Part shown: positions 48,633-57,659 of the stretch, piece by piece
Numbering within the stretch: the first letter of the stretch is position 1
How the letters are laid out: the number at the start of each line of letters is the position of its first letter
Assembly: GCF_019880305.1 (NCBI RefSeq)
Contig: NZ_CP082301.1
Location: 4,526,001-4,590,000, forward strand
Direction: 5' to 3'
DNA: 64,000 nt
Origin: Streptomyces decoyicus
Lineage (GTDB): Bacteria > Actinomycetota > Actinomycetes > Streptomycetales > Streptomycetaceae
Made by a program: the position numbers and the translations under genes
The notes under the pieces: model-generated
What the model saw: only the letters and a program-made list of their open reading frames with translations
What the model was told of the DNA's origin: nothing
Database searches by the model: none

Positions 48633-49505
48633 ATGGCTGACCTGCAACGGCGGCGGAGTCTCGCGGAGTTCCTGCGCTCGCGCCGGGAGCGGCTCACGCC
48701 CCGGGAAGCGGGCATCCTCGCGGGACCGCGGCGGCGCACCCCGGGGCTCCGGCGCGAAGAGGTCGCCCAGCTCTCCGGGGTCAGCGTGACCTGGTACACC
48801 TGGCTGGAGCAGGCGCGCGACATCACCGTCAGCAGGCAGGTCCTCACGAGCCTGGCGCGCGCCCTGATGCTCAGTTCGGTCGAGCGCCGCCATCTGTTCG
48901 CGCTGGCCGGGGAACCGTTGCCGGAGCGGCCGCCGGGCCCCGGCCCCGGCCCCGCCCTGCAACGGCTGGTCGACGCACTCGAACCGAACCCCGCATACCT
49001 CCTCGACGCCAACTGGGACCTGGTGGGCTGGAACCGTGCCGAGGCGGGACTGATCGGCGATCCCGGGCAGTTGGAGCCCGCCGAACGCAACCTGCTGTGG
49101 CTGGTGTTCACGGATCCGGCGATGCGCTCACTGCTGGCCGACTGGTCCGGGCAGGCGCAGGACCTGGTCGCCCAGTTCCGGGCCGATGCCCGGCAGCGCT
49201 CCGGGGACCCCCGCTACGAGCAGCTCACCGGCGGGCTGCGGGAGGCGAGTGAGGAGTTCCGGGCCTGGTGGGCGGCGCATGACATCGCGGACTTCGGAAG
49301 CAGCCGCCGGACCTTTCGCCATCCCCGGGCCGGGGAGCTGACCTTTGACTACGTGAAGCTGGCCGCGCTGGACGCACCCGGTATCAAGCTCTTCGCGTGT
49401 ATGCCGGCCGATGCGGCGACGACGCGGAAGCTGCCCGCGCTCCAGGCGTGCGCGGCGGGCGCGGACCCGGATGGAGCGGCGGTCGGCCCGGTGGGCGCAC
49501 GGTAG
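48633..49505 (+). CDS. XRE-type regulator with MmyB-like ligand domain
   Basis: A 290-residue protein: helix-turn-helix (about 40-65, VAQLSGVSVTWYTWLEQARD) after an Arg-rich leader, then the MmyB-type ligand-binding domain (about 105-275, with NPAYLLDANWDLVGWNRAEA and LTFDYVKLAALD). Length and layout match Streptomyces MmyB regulators. ATG 48633 has GGGAG 5 bp before it. It is divergent from the DHA2 pump and probably controls it. Confidence 0.9.
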   Translation: MADLQRRRSLAEFLRSRRERLTPREAGILAGPRRRTPGLRREEVAQLSGVSVTWYTWLEQARDITVSRQVLTSLARALMLSSVERRHLFALAGEPLPERPPGPGPGPALQRLVDALEPNPAYLLDANWDLVGWNRAEAGLIGDPGQLEPAERNLLWLVFTDPAMRSLLADWSGQAQDLVAQFRADARQRSGDPRYEQLTGGLREASEEFRAWWAAHDIADFGSSRRTFRHPRAGELTFDYVKLAALDAPGIKLFACMPADAATTRKLPALQACAAGADPDGAAVGPVGAR

Positions 49506-49530
49506 GGCGACAGGGCTCCGGGGCGAGACC

Positions 49531-50352
49531 CTAAGGCCCCGGATTGACGGCCACGGCCTTGAAGAACGTGTAGTGGAAGGTGCCGTCGTCGTCCGCGGTC
49601 CGCCGTAGATCGGCGATCCCCCGGTCCCAGTCGGCGGCGGTGGTCAGACCGGCGCCCAGCGCATCGTCCCGGACCGATTCGACCATGGCGATGAAGGTCT
49701 TCCGGGTGAATCCCTCCACCATCGAGGGCCGGGTCCGGTCGGCATAGACCGTACGCGGCCGGATGACCACATCGCTGAATCCGGCTCCCCTGAGCAGCGG
49801 TTGCAACTCCCGTCCCAGAAGCGCATTTCCACCGGCAGCGGCCTGTAGGCGGACCTGGTGGCCGATCACCTCATGGGCGCGGTGGCTGTCCGGATGGAAG
49901 ACCACCGAGCCGTGGTCGCCCTCGATCACGGTGAGGGTCCCGCCGGGCCGCAGGACCCGGCGCAGTGCGGTCAGCACCCGGCCGGGGGCTTGGAGATGCT
50001 CCAGCACGAAGCAGGCGAAGACGTGGTCGAACGTCCGTGCAGGGAACGGCAGGTGAAACAGATCGGCGGTCCGCCACGTCACATCGGCCCCGGGCTCCCG
50101 CGTCGCCAGGTACGCGCGGGCCTGTGCCAGCGACTCCTCGGAGCGGTCGACCGCGACGATCCGTGCCCCCGGACTGTTCCTGACCAGATGGACGGTCTGC
50201 GCGCCCACCCCACAGCCGACCTCCAGGACCCGGGAGCCGACGGGGTAGGCCGTACCGGCATGCAGCAGTGTCGCCAGGGTGTCCGCCTGGTCACCGAGGC
50301 GCCGGGCCTCCTGGGAGGAGTAGCCGTGTACGTATGCCGTGTTCGTCTTCAT
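49531..50352 (-). CDS. class I SAM-dependent methyltransferase (UbiE-like)
   Basis: A 273-residue methyltransferase. Motif I VLEVGCGVGAQT (about 42-53), VAVDRSEESL, DLFHLPFPARTFDHVFACFVLEHL and RVLRPGGTLTVIEGDHG match the Methyltransf_11/25 family. The His-Pro after the SAM domain and ADRTRPSMVEGF are specific to a subgroup I cannot name. The substrate is unknown. It is divergent from the MocR regulator with almost no space between, so their promoters must lie inside one another's start. Confidence 0.88.
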   Translation of the reverse strand: MKTNTAYVHGYSSQEARRLGDQADTLATLLHAGTAYPVGSRVLEVGCGVGAQTVHLVRNSPGARIVAVDRSEESLAQARAYLATREPGADVTWRTADLFHLPFPARTFDHVFACFVLEHLQAPGRVLTALRRVLRPGGTLTVIEGDHGSVVFHPDSHRAHEVIGHQVRLQAAAGGNALLGRELQPLLRGAGFSDVVIRPRTVYADRTRPSMVEGFTRKTFIAMVESVRDDALGAGLTTAADWDRGIADLRRTADDDGTFHYTFFKAVAVNPGP

Positions 50353-50380
50353 GGCTTCACCGTGCCGGGACAATGGATCG

Positions 50381-52015
50381 GTGAACAGGTCCAAAGATCG
50401 GCCTATTGAGCAGTCCATAACTCCCGCGTCCGTCGCCGCGTCGCTCGGGACCTCCTCGTCCGCGCGCTCCTCGTCCCCTTCCGCGGCTGCCGGTTCCTCC
50501 GACTTCCTGCAACTGCGCATCGAGGATGCGCCCGCGGGCGGCCGGTCGGTCTGGCTCGCCCGGGAGTTGCGGGGCGCGATCGCGGACGGCCGGCTGCCGG
50601 TGGGGAGCCGGCTGCCCGCGACCCGGGTGCTCGCCGCCGAGCTGCGCGTCTCGCGGGGTGTGATCACCGAGGCGTATCGGCGGCTGACCGAGGACGGGCA
50701 GCTCGCCGGACGGGGGAGAGGCGGGACCGTGGTCGTCGCCGCTCCGGTGACCACGGTGGCGAAGGGCGCGGCTCCGACGCCGTACGCGCACCGGACCGCC
50801 GCGCCGTCTGTCGCTCCGCCCGCCCCTGCGACCGTCGCTCCGACGGCCGCTCCGCCCGCCGCTCCGCCCGCCGCTCCGTTCGCCGCCCCGCCCGGTCCGG
50901 AGATCTTCGACGAGCTGCGCGCCGCGCCCGCACGGATCGATCTCTCACCCGGCGTGCCCGACCTGTCCGCCTTCCCCCGCACGGCCTGGCTCCGCGCCGA
51001 ACGCTCGGTGCTCGCCGGTCTCGCGTCCACCGAGCTCGGCTACGGGGACCCCCGCGGCACTCCGGCGCTGCGGCTGGCCGTCGTCAACTGGCTGGCACGT
51101 AACCGCGGGATCAGGGCGGACCCGGACGAGGTGCTGATCGTCGCCGGTACCGCACAGGCGCTCGGCCTGATCGCCCAGGTGCTGCACCATGACGGGATCC
51201 CGGAGATCGCGGTGGAGGACCCCGGCTCCCTCGGAGCGCGGCAGCATCTGCGCCACTGGCAGCTCGCGACGCCCCCGGTCCCGGTCGACGACGACGGGAT
51301 ACGCGTCGATGCGCTGCGGGCGAGCGGTGCGCGGGCCGTCCTGCTCACCCCGGCGCACCAGTTCCCCACCGGGGTGGTGCTCGGCGGTGGCCGGCGCCGC
51401 GAGCTGATGCGCTGGGCGGCCGGCGGCGGCCTGATCGTCGAGGACGACTACGACGCCGAGCACCGCTACGACCGCGCGCCGGTCCCCGCCCTGCGCTCGC
51501 TCCTCCCCGAGCAGGTCTGCTACGCCGGCAGCGTCTCCAAGCTGCTGGCCCCCGCCCTGCGGGTGGGCTGGCTGCTGCCGCCGCGGAAGTACCGGAAGGC
51601 GCTGGTCGACGCCAAGCGTTTCGCCGACCTCGGCAATGCCGCACTGCCCCAACTGGTCCTGGCCCGGCTGATGGAGTCCGGTGAACTGGAGCGCCGGCTG
51701 CGACTGCTGCGCCGCCGCCACCGCCGCCGCCGCGATGCCATGATCGCGGCGATCCGCGACCGGCTGCCGGAAGCGACCGTGCACGGCGCCGCGGCGGGCC
51801 TGCATCTGACGATCACCTTCGGGCGGGACGGCTGCCGGGGCTCCGACACGGACCTGGCCGCGGCCGCCCTCGCCCGCGGCGTCAAGGTCCAGCCGCTGTC
51901 CTGGCACAGCCAACGCCGGTACCCGCCGGGGCTGGTACTCGGTTATGCGGCGCGCACAGCGGACGAGATCGCGGAGGGGGTGGCCGTCGTCGGCGAGGCG
52001 CTGCGCGGCGGGTGA
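50381..52015 (+). CDS. MocR-type (GntR + aminotransferase) regulator
   Basis: A 544-residue fusion counted from GTG 50381; ATG 50339 or 50351 would add up to 14 residues. A GntR winged helix (about 45-105, LARELRGAIADGRLPVG and LAAELRVSRGVITEAYRRL) is joined by a long Ala/Pro/Val-rich linker (about 112-165) to a class I aminotransferase-like domain. That domain has YGDPRGTPALR, EDDYDAEHRYD and the PLP lysine in GSVSKLLAP. PdxR-like proteins of this type sense PLP. The target is probably the divergent methyltransferase. Confidence 0.9.
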   Translation: MNRSKDRPIEQSITPASVAASLGTSSSARSSSPSAAAGSSDFLQLRIEDAPAGGRSVWLARELRGAIADGRLPVGSRLPATRVLAAELRVSRGVITEAYRRLTEDGQLAGRGRGGTVVVAAPVTTVAKGAAPTPYAHRTAAPSVAPPAPATVAPTAAPPAAPPAAPFAAPPGPEIFDELRAAPARIDLSPGVPDLSAFPRTAWLRAERSVLAGLASTELGYGDPRGTPALRLAVVNWLARNRGIRADPDEVLIVAGTAQALGLIAQVLHHDGIPEIAVEDPGSLGARQHLRHWQLATPPVPVDDDGIRVDALRASGARAVLLTPAHQFPTGVVLGGGRRRELMRWAAGGGLIVEDDYDAEHRYDRAPVPALRSLLPEQVCYAGSVSKLLAPALRVGWLLPPRKYRKALVDAKRFADLGNAALPQLVLARLMESGELERRLRLLRRRHRRRRDAMIAAIRDRLPEATVHGAAAGLHLTITFGRDGCRGSDTDLAAAALARGVKVQPLSWHSQRRYPPGLVLGYAARTADEIAEGVAVVGEALRGG

Positions 52016-52045
52016 CGGGGCTGTGCGCCACCGCTGGGCAGCGGG

Positions 52046-52084
52046 CCATTCCGTGCGCTCCTGCTCTCGCAGCACACGGAATGG
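52046..52084 (+). terminator. hairpin after the MocR gene
   Basis: CCATTCCGTG (52046-52055) pairs with CACGGAATGG (52075-52084), a 10-bp stem with 19-base loop, 31 bp after the MocR stop. It also faces the propeller-protein gene. Confidence 0.6.
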
Positions 52085-52187
52085 TGGGGTGCCTGCCTGG
52101 TGACCCGGCGGCTGCTCGGGCGAGGCGTGGCGGGGTGGTGGGCGGTGCCCGCCGGTGCCGCCGGGTCGGCCGGTGGCCGGGCGGGGG

Positions 52188-53507
52188 TCAGGGCTCGATG
52201 ACTCCCGCGTGGTCGCTGGACGGCGACAGGATTGCCGACCCGGTGGAGCCGCCGGCGAACTCGGCGTCATAGCCGCCGTGGGCGAGGATGAGCGTCAGGA
52301 TGAGCGTCTCGTTGAACCGGGCGACACCTTGTGCGTCGGTGGTGGCGGTGCCCACGAGGTTGCTGCCGATCTTGAAGCTGATGGTCTGGCCGGGCACGGG
52401 CAGCCCGGTGACCTGGTCGGTCAGCGTGGCGGTCAGGTACGGGAAGTACACGTGCGGCGGGAACAGCTTCGACAGCGCCGGGGTCGCGACCAGCGAGGTG
52501 GCGTGGACGGGCAGGAGGTAGGTGAAGCCGTTCACCAGACTGGCACTGCCACCAGGGGTGGTGACGGTGACGATCACAGGACCGGCCGCCGCCCCGGGCG
52601 GAATGGTGGCGGTGATCTGCGTGCCGGTGGCGTTGACGCTCACCCCGGTGGCGGGGATGCCGCCGAAGTCGACACTTGCTCCGGTCAGGTTGGTGCCGTT
52701 GATCGTCACGACCGTGCCGCCCGCGATGGGCCCTTGGGTGGGGTTGATGATGGTCAGCGTCGGGTCGAATTGGATGACGCTGACGTTGCTCCCGTTGATG
52801 TTGCTGACGTAGACCTTGTTGTTGCCGGCGACCGCCACGGCGATCGGTCCGGCGCCTACGGGGATCGGGGCGCCGACGACGGTGTTGGTGGCGGTGTCGA
52901 ACACCGTCACGCTGTTCGCCGCCCGGTTTGCGGTGTAGGCGATTCCGTCGGCGCCGACCGCGATTCCCCACGGCTGGTTGCCGACGGCGATCGGGGCGCC
53001 GACGACGGTGTTGCTGATGGTGTTGATCACCGTCACGCTGTTCGACCCGATGTTGGCGACGTAGGCGTTGCCGTTGGGCGCGATCGCCACGAAGTTCGGC
53101 TGGGCGCCGACGGGGATCGGGGCGCCGATCACGGTGTTGCCGGCGGTGTCGATCACCGTCACGGTGTTCGATCCCCGGTTGGTCACGTAGGCGTTGCCGT
53201 TGGGGGCGACCGTCAGCCAGACCGGCGTACCGCCGACGCCGATCGGGCCGCCGACGACGGTGTCCGTGGTGGTGTTGATCACCGACACATTGGCCGACCC
53301 GGAGTTGGCGACGTAGAGGTCGCCGTTGGGGGCGATCGCCAGCCCGACCGGATTGTTGCCGACAGGGATCGACGTGACGGCCAGGAAGAGGCGCGCCGGG
53401 ACTGCCGCCCGGCTCATCTGCCCCGCCGGGGCGGGCGCAGCGGCCTGGCCGGGGAGTTCGGCTGTCCGCAGCAGCTCCTGCGACAGCGACTGAACATTCG
53501 TACTCAT
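52188..53507 (-). CDS. YVTN beta-propeller protein with IPT/TIG and Ig-like domains
   Basis: A 439-residue protein. Five or so beta-propeller blades of 41-42 residues (about 40-265) share VGxxPxxVAIAPNGNAYVAN and VTVIxT..NTVVGAPI. An IPT/TIG domain (about 268-345, ITATIPPGAAAGPV) and a further Ig-like domain (about 350-439) follow. The N-terminus (MSTNVQSLSQELLRTAELPG) has no signal peptide or membrane helix, which is odd for such domains. ATG 53507 follows AGGGG. The blade repeats are visible at DNA level as about 126-bp imperfect repeats. It may bind an extracellular polymer if exported in an unknown way. Confidence 0.88.
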   Translation of the reverse strand: MSTNVQSLSQELLRTAELPGQAAAPAPAGQMSRAAVPARLFLAVTSIPVGNNPVGLAIAPNGDLYVANSGSANVSVINTTTDTVVGGPIGVGGTPVWLTVAPNGNAYVTNRGSNTVTVIDTAGNTVIGAPIPVGAQPNFVAIAPNGNAYVANIGSNSVTVINTISNTVVGAPIAVGNQPWGIAVGADGIAYTANRAANSVTVFDTATNTVVGAPIPVGAGPIAVAVAGNNKVYVSNINGSNVSVIQFDPTLTIINPTQGPIAGGTVVTINGTNLTGASVDFGGIPATGVSVNATGTQITATIPPGAAAGPVIVTVTTPGGSASLVNGFTYLLPVHATSLVATPALSKLFPPHVYFPYLTATLTDQVTGLPVPGQTISFKIGSNLVGTATTDAQGVARFNETLILTLILAHGGYDAEFAGGSTGSAILSPSSDHAGVIEP

Positions 53508-53764
53508 GTGGACCCCTTTTGTGGGGGCCGTCCAGAGATCCCGCTCCGGGGCACCACAACCACAGACCACACGCGCAACAACACGGCGGGCTGCACATCC
53601 CCGAGGAGGGATGGGCAGCCCAGTGGTTCGGTGGGTACTTCGTCCCCACACCGCGGGGAAGCGAAACGTCCGCAGGTGAATGACGGCGGCCGGCGCAGCT
53701 CGCGGCTGCTCCGCTTCCCCCCGTAGACGCCCTCGATGAGGGGGAGTTCCCCGGTGTCGGCTGA

Positions 53765-54223
53765 TCAGCGGAACGGCAGCGGGCGAACCCGCTCCTCCTC
53801 CGGGCGGGGCCCGAAGATGCGGCGTTCGTCGCCGGTGATCGCGACATCGTGGATGCCGGCCTCCCGGCGCCGCATCAGACCGTTCTCGTCGAACTCCCAC
53901 AGCTCGTTGCCGTAGCTGCGCCACCACTCGCCGGCCGCGTCATGGGACTCGTACTGGAAGCGCACCGCGATGCGGTTGCCGCTGTACGACCAGAGCTCCT
54001 TGCGCAGCGCGTAGTCCAGTTCGCGGGTCCACTTCTGGCGCAGGAAATCGACGATCTCGTCGCGGCCGGTGAGGAAGGTGTCGCGGTTCCGCCAGACCGA
54101 GTCCTCGGTGTAGGCGAGGGCGACCCGCTCCGGGTCGCGGGTGTTCCAGGCGTCCTCGGCGGCCTGCACTTTCTGTCGCGCGCCCGGCTCGTCGAACGGC
54201 GGGAACGGGGGGCGTGGCTCCAT
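53765..54223 (-). CDS. DUF1348 (NTF2-like) protein
   Basis: A 152-residue protein of the DUF1348 family: PPFDEPGARQKVQAAEDAWNTRDPERVALAYT, SVWRNRDTFLTGRDEIVDFL, FQYESHDAAGEWWRSYGNELWEF and MRRREAGIHD are its conserved blocks. The fold is NTF2-like; the function is not known. It is divergent from the TetR gene across two strong operators, so it is probably repressed by that regulator. Confidence 0.92.
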   Translation of the reverse strand: MEPRPPFPPFDEPGARQKVQAAEDAWNTRDPERVALAYTEDSVWRNRDTFLTGRDEIVDFLRQKWTRELDYALRKELWSYSGNRIAVRFQYESHDAAGEWWRSYGNELWEFDENGLMRRREAGIHDVAITGDERRIFGPRPEEERVRPLPFR

Positions 54224-54269
54224 GACGGGCTCCCTCTCTCGGCGCGCAGCGGAAATCGGCGCGTCAACC

Positions 54270-54322
54270 GGGAGAACGATCGTTCTCCCTCGCGTCGGCT
54301 AGTGTAGAGAACGATCGTTCTC
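54270..54322. promoter_or_regulatory. two perfect operator palindromes between DUF1348 and TetR
   Basis: GGGAGAACGATCGTTCTCCC (54270-54289) is a 20-bp exact palindrome, and GAGAACGATCGTTCTC (54307-54322) a second 16-bp copy, centred 35 bp apart. They lie between the two divergent starts; TetR binding at one or both could repress both genes. Confidence 0.85.
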
Positions 54323-54344
54323 CCGCAAAGTCACCGGAAGTGTC

Positions 54345-54941
54345 ATGGACCTCGACGAAGCCCGCGCACGGATACTCGACGCCGCGGAGAAGCTGTTCTA
54401 CGACCGCGGGATCCAGTCCGTCGGCATGGACGAACTCCGCACCGCCGCCGGGGTGTCGCTCAAGCGCCTCTACCAGTGCTTCCCCGCCAAGCACGACCTC
54501 GTCGAGGCGTATCTGCGCCGTCGTGACGCCCGCTGGCGTGCCTCGCTCGGCGAGTACGTCGCCGCACACGCCGATGCCCCCGAGGTCCGGCCGCTCGTGG
54601 TCTTCGACTGGCTCTACACCTGGTTCTCGGACCCGGGTTTCCGCGGCTGCGCCTTCATCAACTCGTACGGTGAGCTGGGGGCGACCTCGGAGGGGGTCGG
54701 CCGCGTCGCCCGGGAGCACAAGGGCGCGCTCCTCTCTTATCTGGCCGACCTGGTCCGGGCCGTACCGGTTGCCCCACCCGAAGCGCTGGCCGGGCAGTTG
54801 GCGCTGCTCGTCGACGGTGCGATCACCACGGCCGCGATCACGGGCGAGCCCGACGCCGCCCGGCGGGCCCGTGCCGCCGCCGCAGCCCTCCTGGCAGCGG
54901 CCGGCGCGGGGGGCGCGGGGAGGACGGCCGCACCGGCCTGA
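54345..54941 (+). CDS. TetR family regulator
   Basis: A 198-residue repressor: ARARILDAAEKLFYDRGIQSVGM, recognition helix GVSLKRLYQCFPAKHDLVEAYL, then an all-helical ligand domain with Cys in FRGCAFINSYGEL. The ATG at 54345 is 23 bp after the second operator. It almost certainly represses itself and the divergent DUF1348 gene. The ligand is unknown. Confidence 0.92.
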   Translation: MDLDEARARILDAAEKLFYDRGIQSVGMDELRTAAGVSLKRLYQCFPAKHDLVEAYLRRRDARWRASLGEYVAAHADAPEVRPLVVFDWLYTWFSDPGFRGCAFINSYGELGATSEGVGRVAREHKGALLSYLADLVRAVPVAPPEALAGQLALLVDGAITTAAITGEPDAARRARAAAAALLAAAGAGGAGRTAAPA

Positions 54942-55218
54942 CGGGGTGCGGGACGGCTGCCCCGGCCCCGGCGGCGGTGCGCGACGTCCCGGCCTGATGG
55001 CGCCGCGCGACGTCCGCCGTTCGGGCAGCCTTCAGCTTGGCTTCAGGAACGGTGCGTAAGGGTGGGCCGTACGTGCTCACGGAGCGCGTCCGGCAAGTCG
55101 GTCCGTCCCGGCGCCGGGGCACGTCGCCGCCCCCTCGACGTCGAGGAGGCGGCCGCGCCACCCATGACCCGACCACACCACGCGCCCCACGAGGGCGAGT
55201 AGGAGGCAGGCCACCACC
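54942..55218. other. 277-bp gap before carbonic anhydrase
   Basis: Plain GC-rich DNA with CCGGCCTGA and CGACGTCC near-repeats (54950-55010). I see no gene or clear operator; it must contain the carbonic anhydrase promoter. Confidence 0.5.
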
Positions 55219-55830
55219 ATGCAGCAACTCACCGCCCATGCCCGTTCCTTCGAGGCCCGCTGCGCCGCGCGCGGCGAGGAGTTCCACCGGTTCGGAGCCG
55301 GGCAGTCACCGCAGGCCCTGTTCATCACCTGCTCGGACTCGCGGGTCGTGCCCTCGCTGATCACCGGGGCGGCGCCGGGCGATCTGTTCGAGCTGCGCAC
55401 CGCGGGCAACATCGTTCCCGCCTACCGCCCCGAGCACCCCGCGGGCGAGGCGGCCACCATCGAATACGCCGTGCGGGTCCTGGGCGTCGAGCACATCGTG
55501 GTGTGCGGTCACTCCCACTGCGGGGCGGTCGGCGCGCTGGTGCGCGGTGCGGACCTGACCGGCGTGCCCGCTGTGCGGGGCTGGCTGGAGTCCGCCGCGG
55601 GGGAGCTCTCGCACGGCGCGGGGGCGGACGCGGCGGACCGCGTGACGCCGGAACTCGCCGACGCCGTCCAGCGGCACGCGCTGGCGCAAGCGGAGCGGCT
55701 GCGGGCCTACCCGTGCGTGGGGGAGGGCATCGCCGCCGGGCGGCTCTCCCTGGACGTCTGGTTCTACGAGGTGCATACGGGGGCCGTGCGCAGGCACCGG
55801 CCGGAGACGGGGCGCTTTGAGTCGCTGTGA
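55219..55830 (+). CDS. beta-class carbonic anhydrase
   Basis: A 203-residue zinc enzyme. Zinc ligands are Cys38 (in CSDSR), His98 and Cys101 (in GHSHCGA); Asp40-Arg42 is the catalytic dyad. It interconverts CO2 and bicarbonate. AGGAGGCAGG precedes the ATG at normal spacing. A SulP transporter follows about 118 bp later on the same strand, suggesting bicarbonate uptake and equilibration. Confidence 0.93.
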   Translation: MQQLTAHARSFEARCAARGEEFHRFGAGQSPQALFITCSDSRVVPSLITGAAPGDLFELRTAGNIVPAYRPEHPAGEAATIEYAVRVLGVEHIVVCGHSHCGAVGALVRGADLTGVPAVRGWLESAAGELSHGAGADAADRVTPELADAVQRHALAQAERLRAYPCVGEGIAAGRLSLDVWFYEVHTGAVRRHRPETGRFESL

Positions 55831-55948
55831 GCGGGCAACCGCCCGGCCCGCCCCGGTCCACCGGACCCCCACCGGCCGCCCCCTACGCACGAAGCCGTAC
55901 GCGACAAGCCGCATGCGCGAAGCCGTACGCACCGAACCGGAGAGATCC

Positions 55949-57487
55949 ATGCTCACCGCGCTCAAGCGCACCACATCCAAGCTTCCCCCGCTGCCTCCCG
56001 GCGCGCTCCGCCGTGACGCGCTCGCCTCGCTCGTCGTCTTTCTCGTCGCCGTCCCGCTGTGTGTCGGTGTGGCCGTCGCCTCGGGAGTGCCGGCCGAACT
56101 CGGGCTGATCACCGGCATCGTCGGCGGCCTCGTCGTCGGCTGTCTGCCGGGCAGTTCGTTCCAGGTCAGCGGCCCCGCCGCCGGGCTCACGGTGCTCGTC
56201 CATGAGGCCGTGCAGAAGTTCGGCATGGCGTCCCTGGGCGCCATCGTGCTCGCGGCCGGCGTCCTGCAACTGGTCCTCGGCGCGCTGCGCTGCGGCCGGT
56301 GGTTCCGGGCGATATCCGTCGCCGTGGTCCAGGGCATGCTGGCGGGGATCGGACTGATCCTCATCCTCGGCCAGGTGTATGCGATGGCCGATACCGACCA
56401 GCCCGGCAGCGGCCTCGGCAAGATCGCCGGGCTGCCCGGCCTCGCCGCCGGGATCGCCGGCAGTCCCGAGGCCCTCACCGCGTTCGCGGTCGGCGTGGGC
56501 ACCCTCGGCCTCCTCGTGCTGTGGCAGCGGATGCCCGCGAAGGTCCGTGTGGTGCCCGGCCCGCTCGCCGCGATCGCCGTCGCCACCCTCGTGACGGCGG
56601 TGTTCGCGCTGCCCGTCGCCAAGGTGGAGGTGCACGGCCTGCTGGCGTCGATCCAGCCGCCCGGCCTCGGTGAACTCGGCGGCCTGGCCCAGCTGTCCGT
56701 CCTCGGCACCGTGCTCGCCTTCACCCTCATCGCGTCCGCGGAGAGCCTCTTCAGCGCCGCGGCGGTCGACCGGATGACCGACGGGGCGCGCACGGACTAC
56801 GACAAGGAGCTGATGGCGCAGGGCGCGGGCAACACGGTCTGCGGGCTGCTCGGCGCGCTGCCGATGACCGCGGTGATCGTCCGCAGCGCGACCAATGTGC
56901 AGGCCGGGGCGCAGACGAAGGCCTCCCGCATCCTGCACGGTGTCTGGCTGCTGCTCTTCGCCGCGCTGTTCCCGGCGGCCCTCGGGGTCGTGCCGCTCGC
57001 CGCGCTCGCCGCCGTCCTGGTGCACGCCGGGGCGAAGCTGGTGCCCGTACGGCAGCTGCCGCAGCTGTGGCGGGAGCACCGGGGCGAGGCGGTGATCCTC
57101 GGGGTGACCGCGGGGGCGATCGTCTTCACCAACATGTTCGAGGGCGTGCTGCTCGGCCTGCTGCTCGCCGTCGTGAAGACCGCTTGGGACACCTCGCATG
57201 TGCAGGCCGACGTGCGGGAGTTGACCGGCGGGCGGACCCTCGTCTCGCTCAGCGGCAATGCGACCTTCCTGCGGCTGCCCAAGATCCTGGACGCGCTGGA
57301 GGCGCTGCCCCGCGACAAGCCCGTCGAGCTGGACCTGACGGAACTGCGGCACCTGGACCACGCCTGCCGCACCGCGCTGGACGGCTGGACCGCGCAGCAC
57401 AACGGCGCGGCGGCCGCGGCCCCCGGGGACCGGCCGGCCGCGGTGACGGCCGGGCAGCCCGCGGGCGGGCCACCGCAACGCGGCTGA
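55949..57487 (+). CDS. SulP-family anion transporter with STAS domain
   Basis: A 512-residue transporter. About 10-12 membrane segments (about 25-400) include DALASLVVFLVAVPLCVGV and the central FQVSGPAAGLTVLV signature, with a C-terminal STAS domain (about 410-490, LDLTELRHLDHACRTALDG). Its neighbour, a carbonic anhydrase, makes bicarbonate the likely substrate. ATG 55949 has GGAGAG; 15-bp near-repeats (GCCGTACGC) lie just upstream. Confidence 0.9.
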   Translation: MLTALKRTTSKLPPLPPGALRRDALASLVVFLVAVPLCVGVAVASGVPAELGLITGIVGGLVVGCLPGSSFQVSGPAAGLTVLVHEAVQKFGMASLGAIVLAAGVLQLVLGALRCGRWFRAISVAVVQGMLAGIGLILILGQVYAMADTDQPGSGLGKIAGLPGLAAGIAGSPEALTAFAVGVGTLGLLVLWQRMPAKVRVVPGPLAAIAVATLVTAVFALPVAKVEVHGLLASIQPPGLGELGGLAQLSVLGTVLAFTLIASAESLFSAAAVDRMTDGARTDYDKELMAQGAGNTVCGLLGALPMTAVIVRSATNVQAGAQTKASRILHGVWLLLFAALFPAALGVVPLAALAAVLVHAGAKLVPVRQLPQLWREHRGEAVILGVTAGAIVFTNMFEGVLLGLLLAVVKTAWDTSHVQADVRELTGGRTLVSLSGNATFLRLPKILDALEALPRDKPVELDLTELRHLDHACRTALDGWTAQHNGAAAAAPGDRPAAVTAGQPAGGPPQRG

Positions 57488-57659
57488 TCCGTACGCACCC
57501 TGACCGGCCCCGGCGGCAGCAGTCGCCGGGGCCGGTCATGTCTTCAGGGCCGGTCAGCCCACAGGGCTGGTCATCGGGCCGTTCACGCCTACAGGGGCGG
57601 CCCCCGCCCTCAGGGCCGGCCACGCCACAAGGCAGGTCACGCCCGCCGAGCGCGTCGTC

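Noticed and set aside
52600..53400. Repeated DNA in the propeller gene as a CRISPR array
   Set aside because: The repeats are imperfect, about 126 bp, and translate into propeller blades; there are no spacers.
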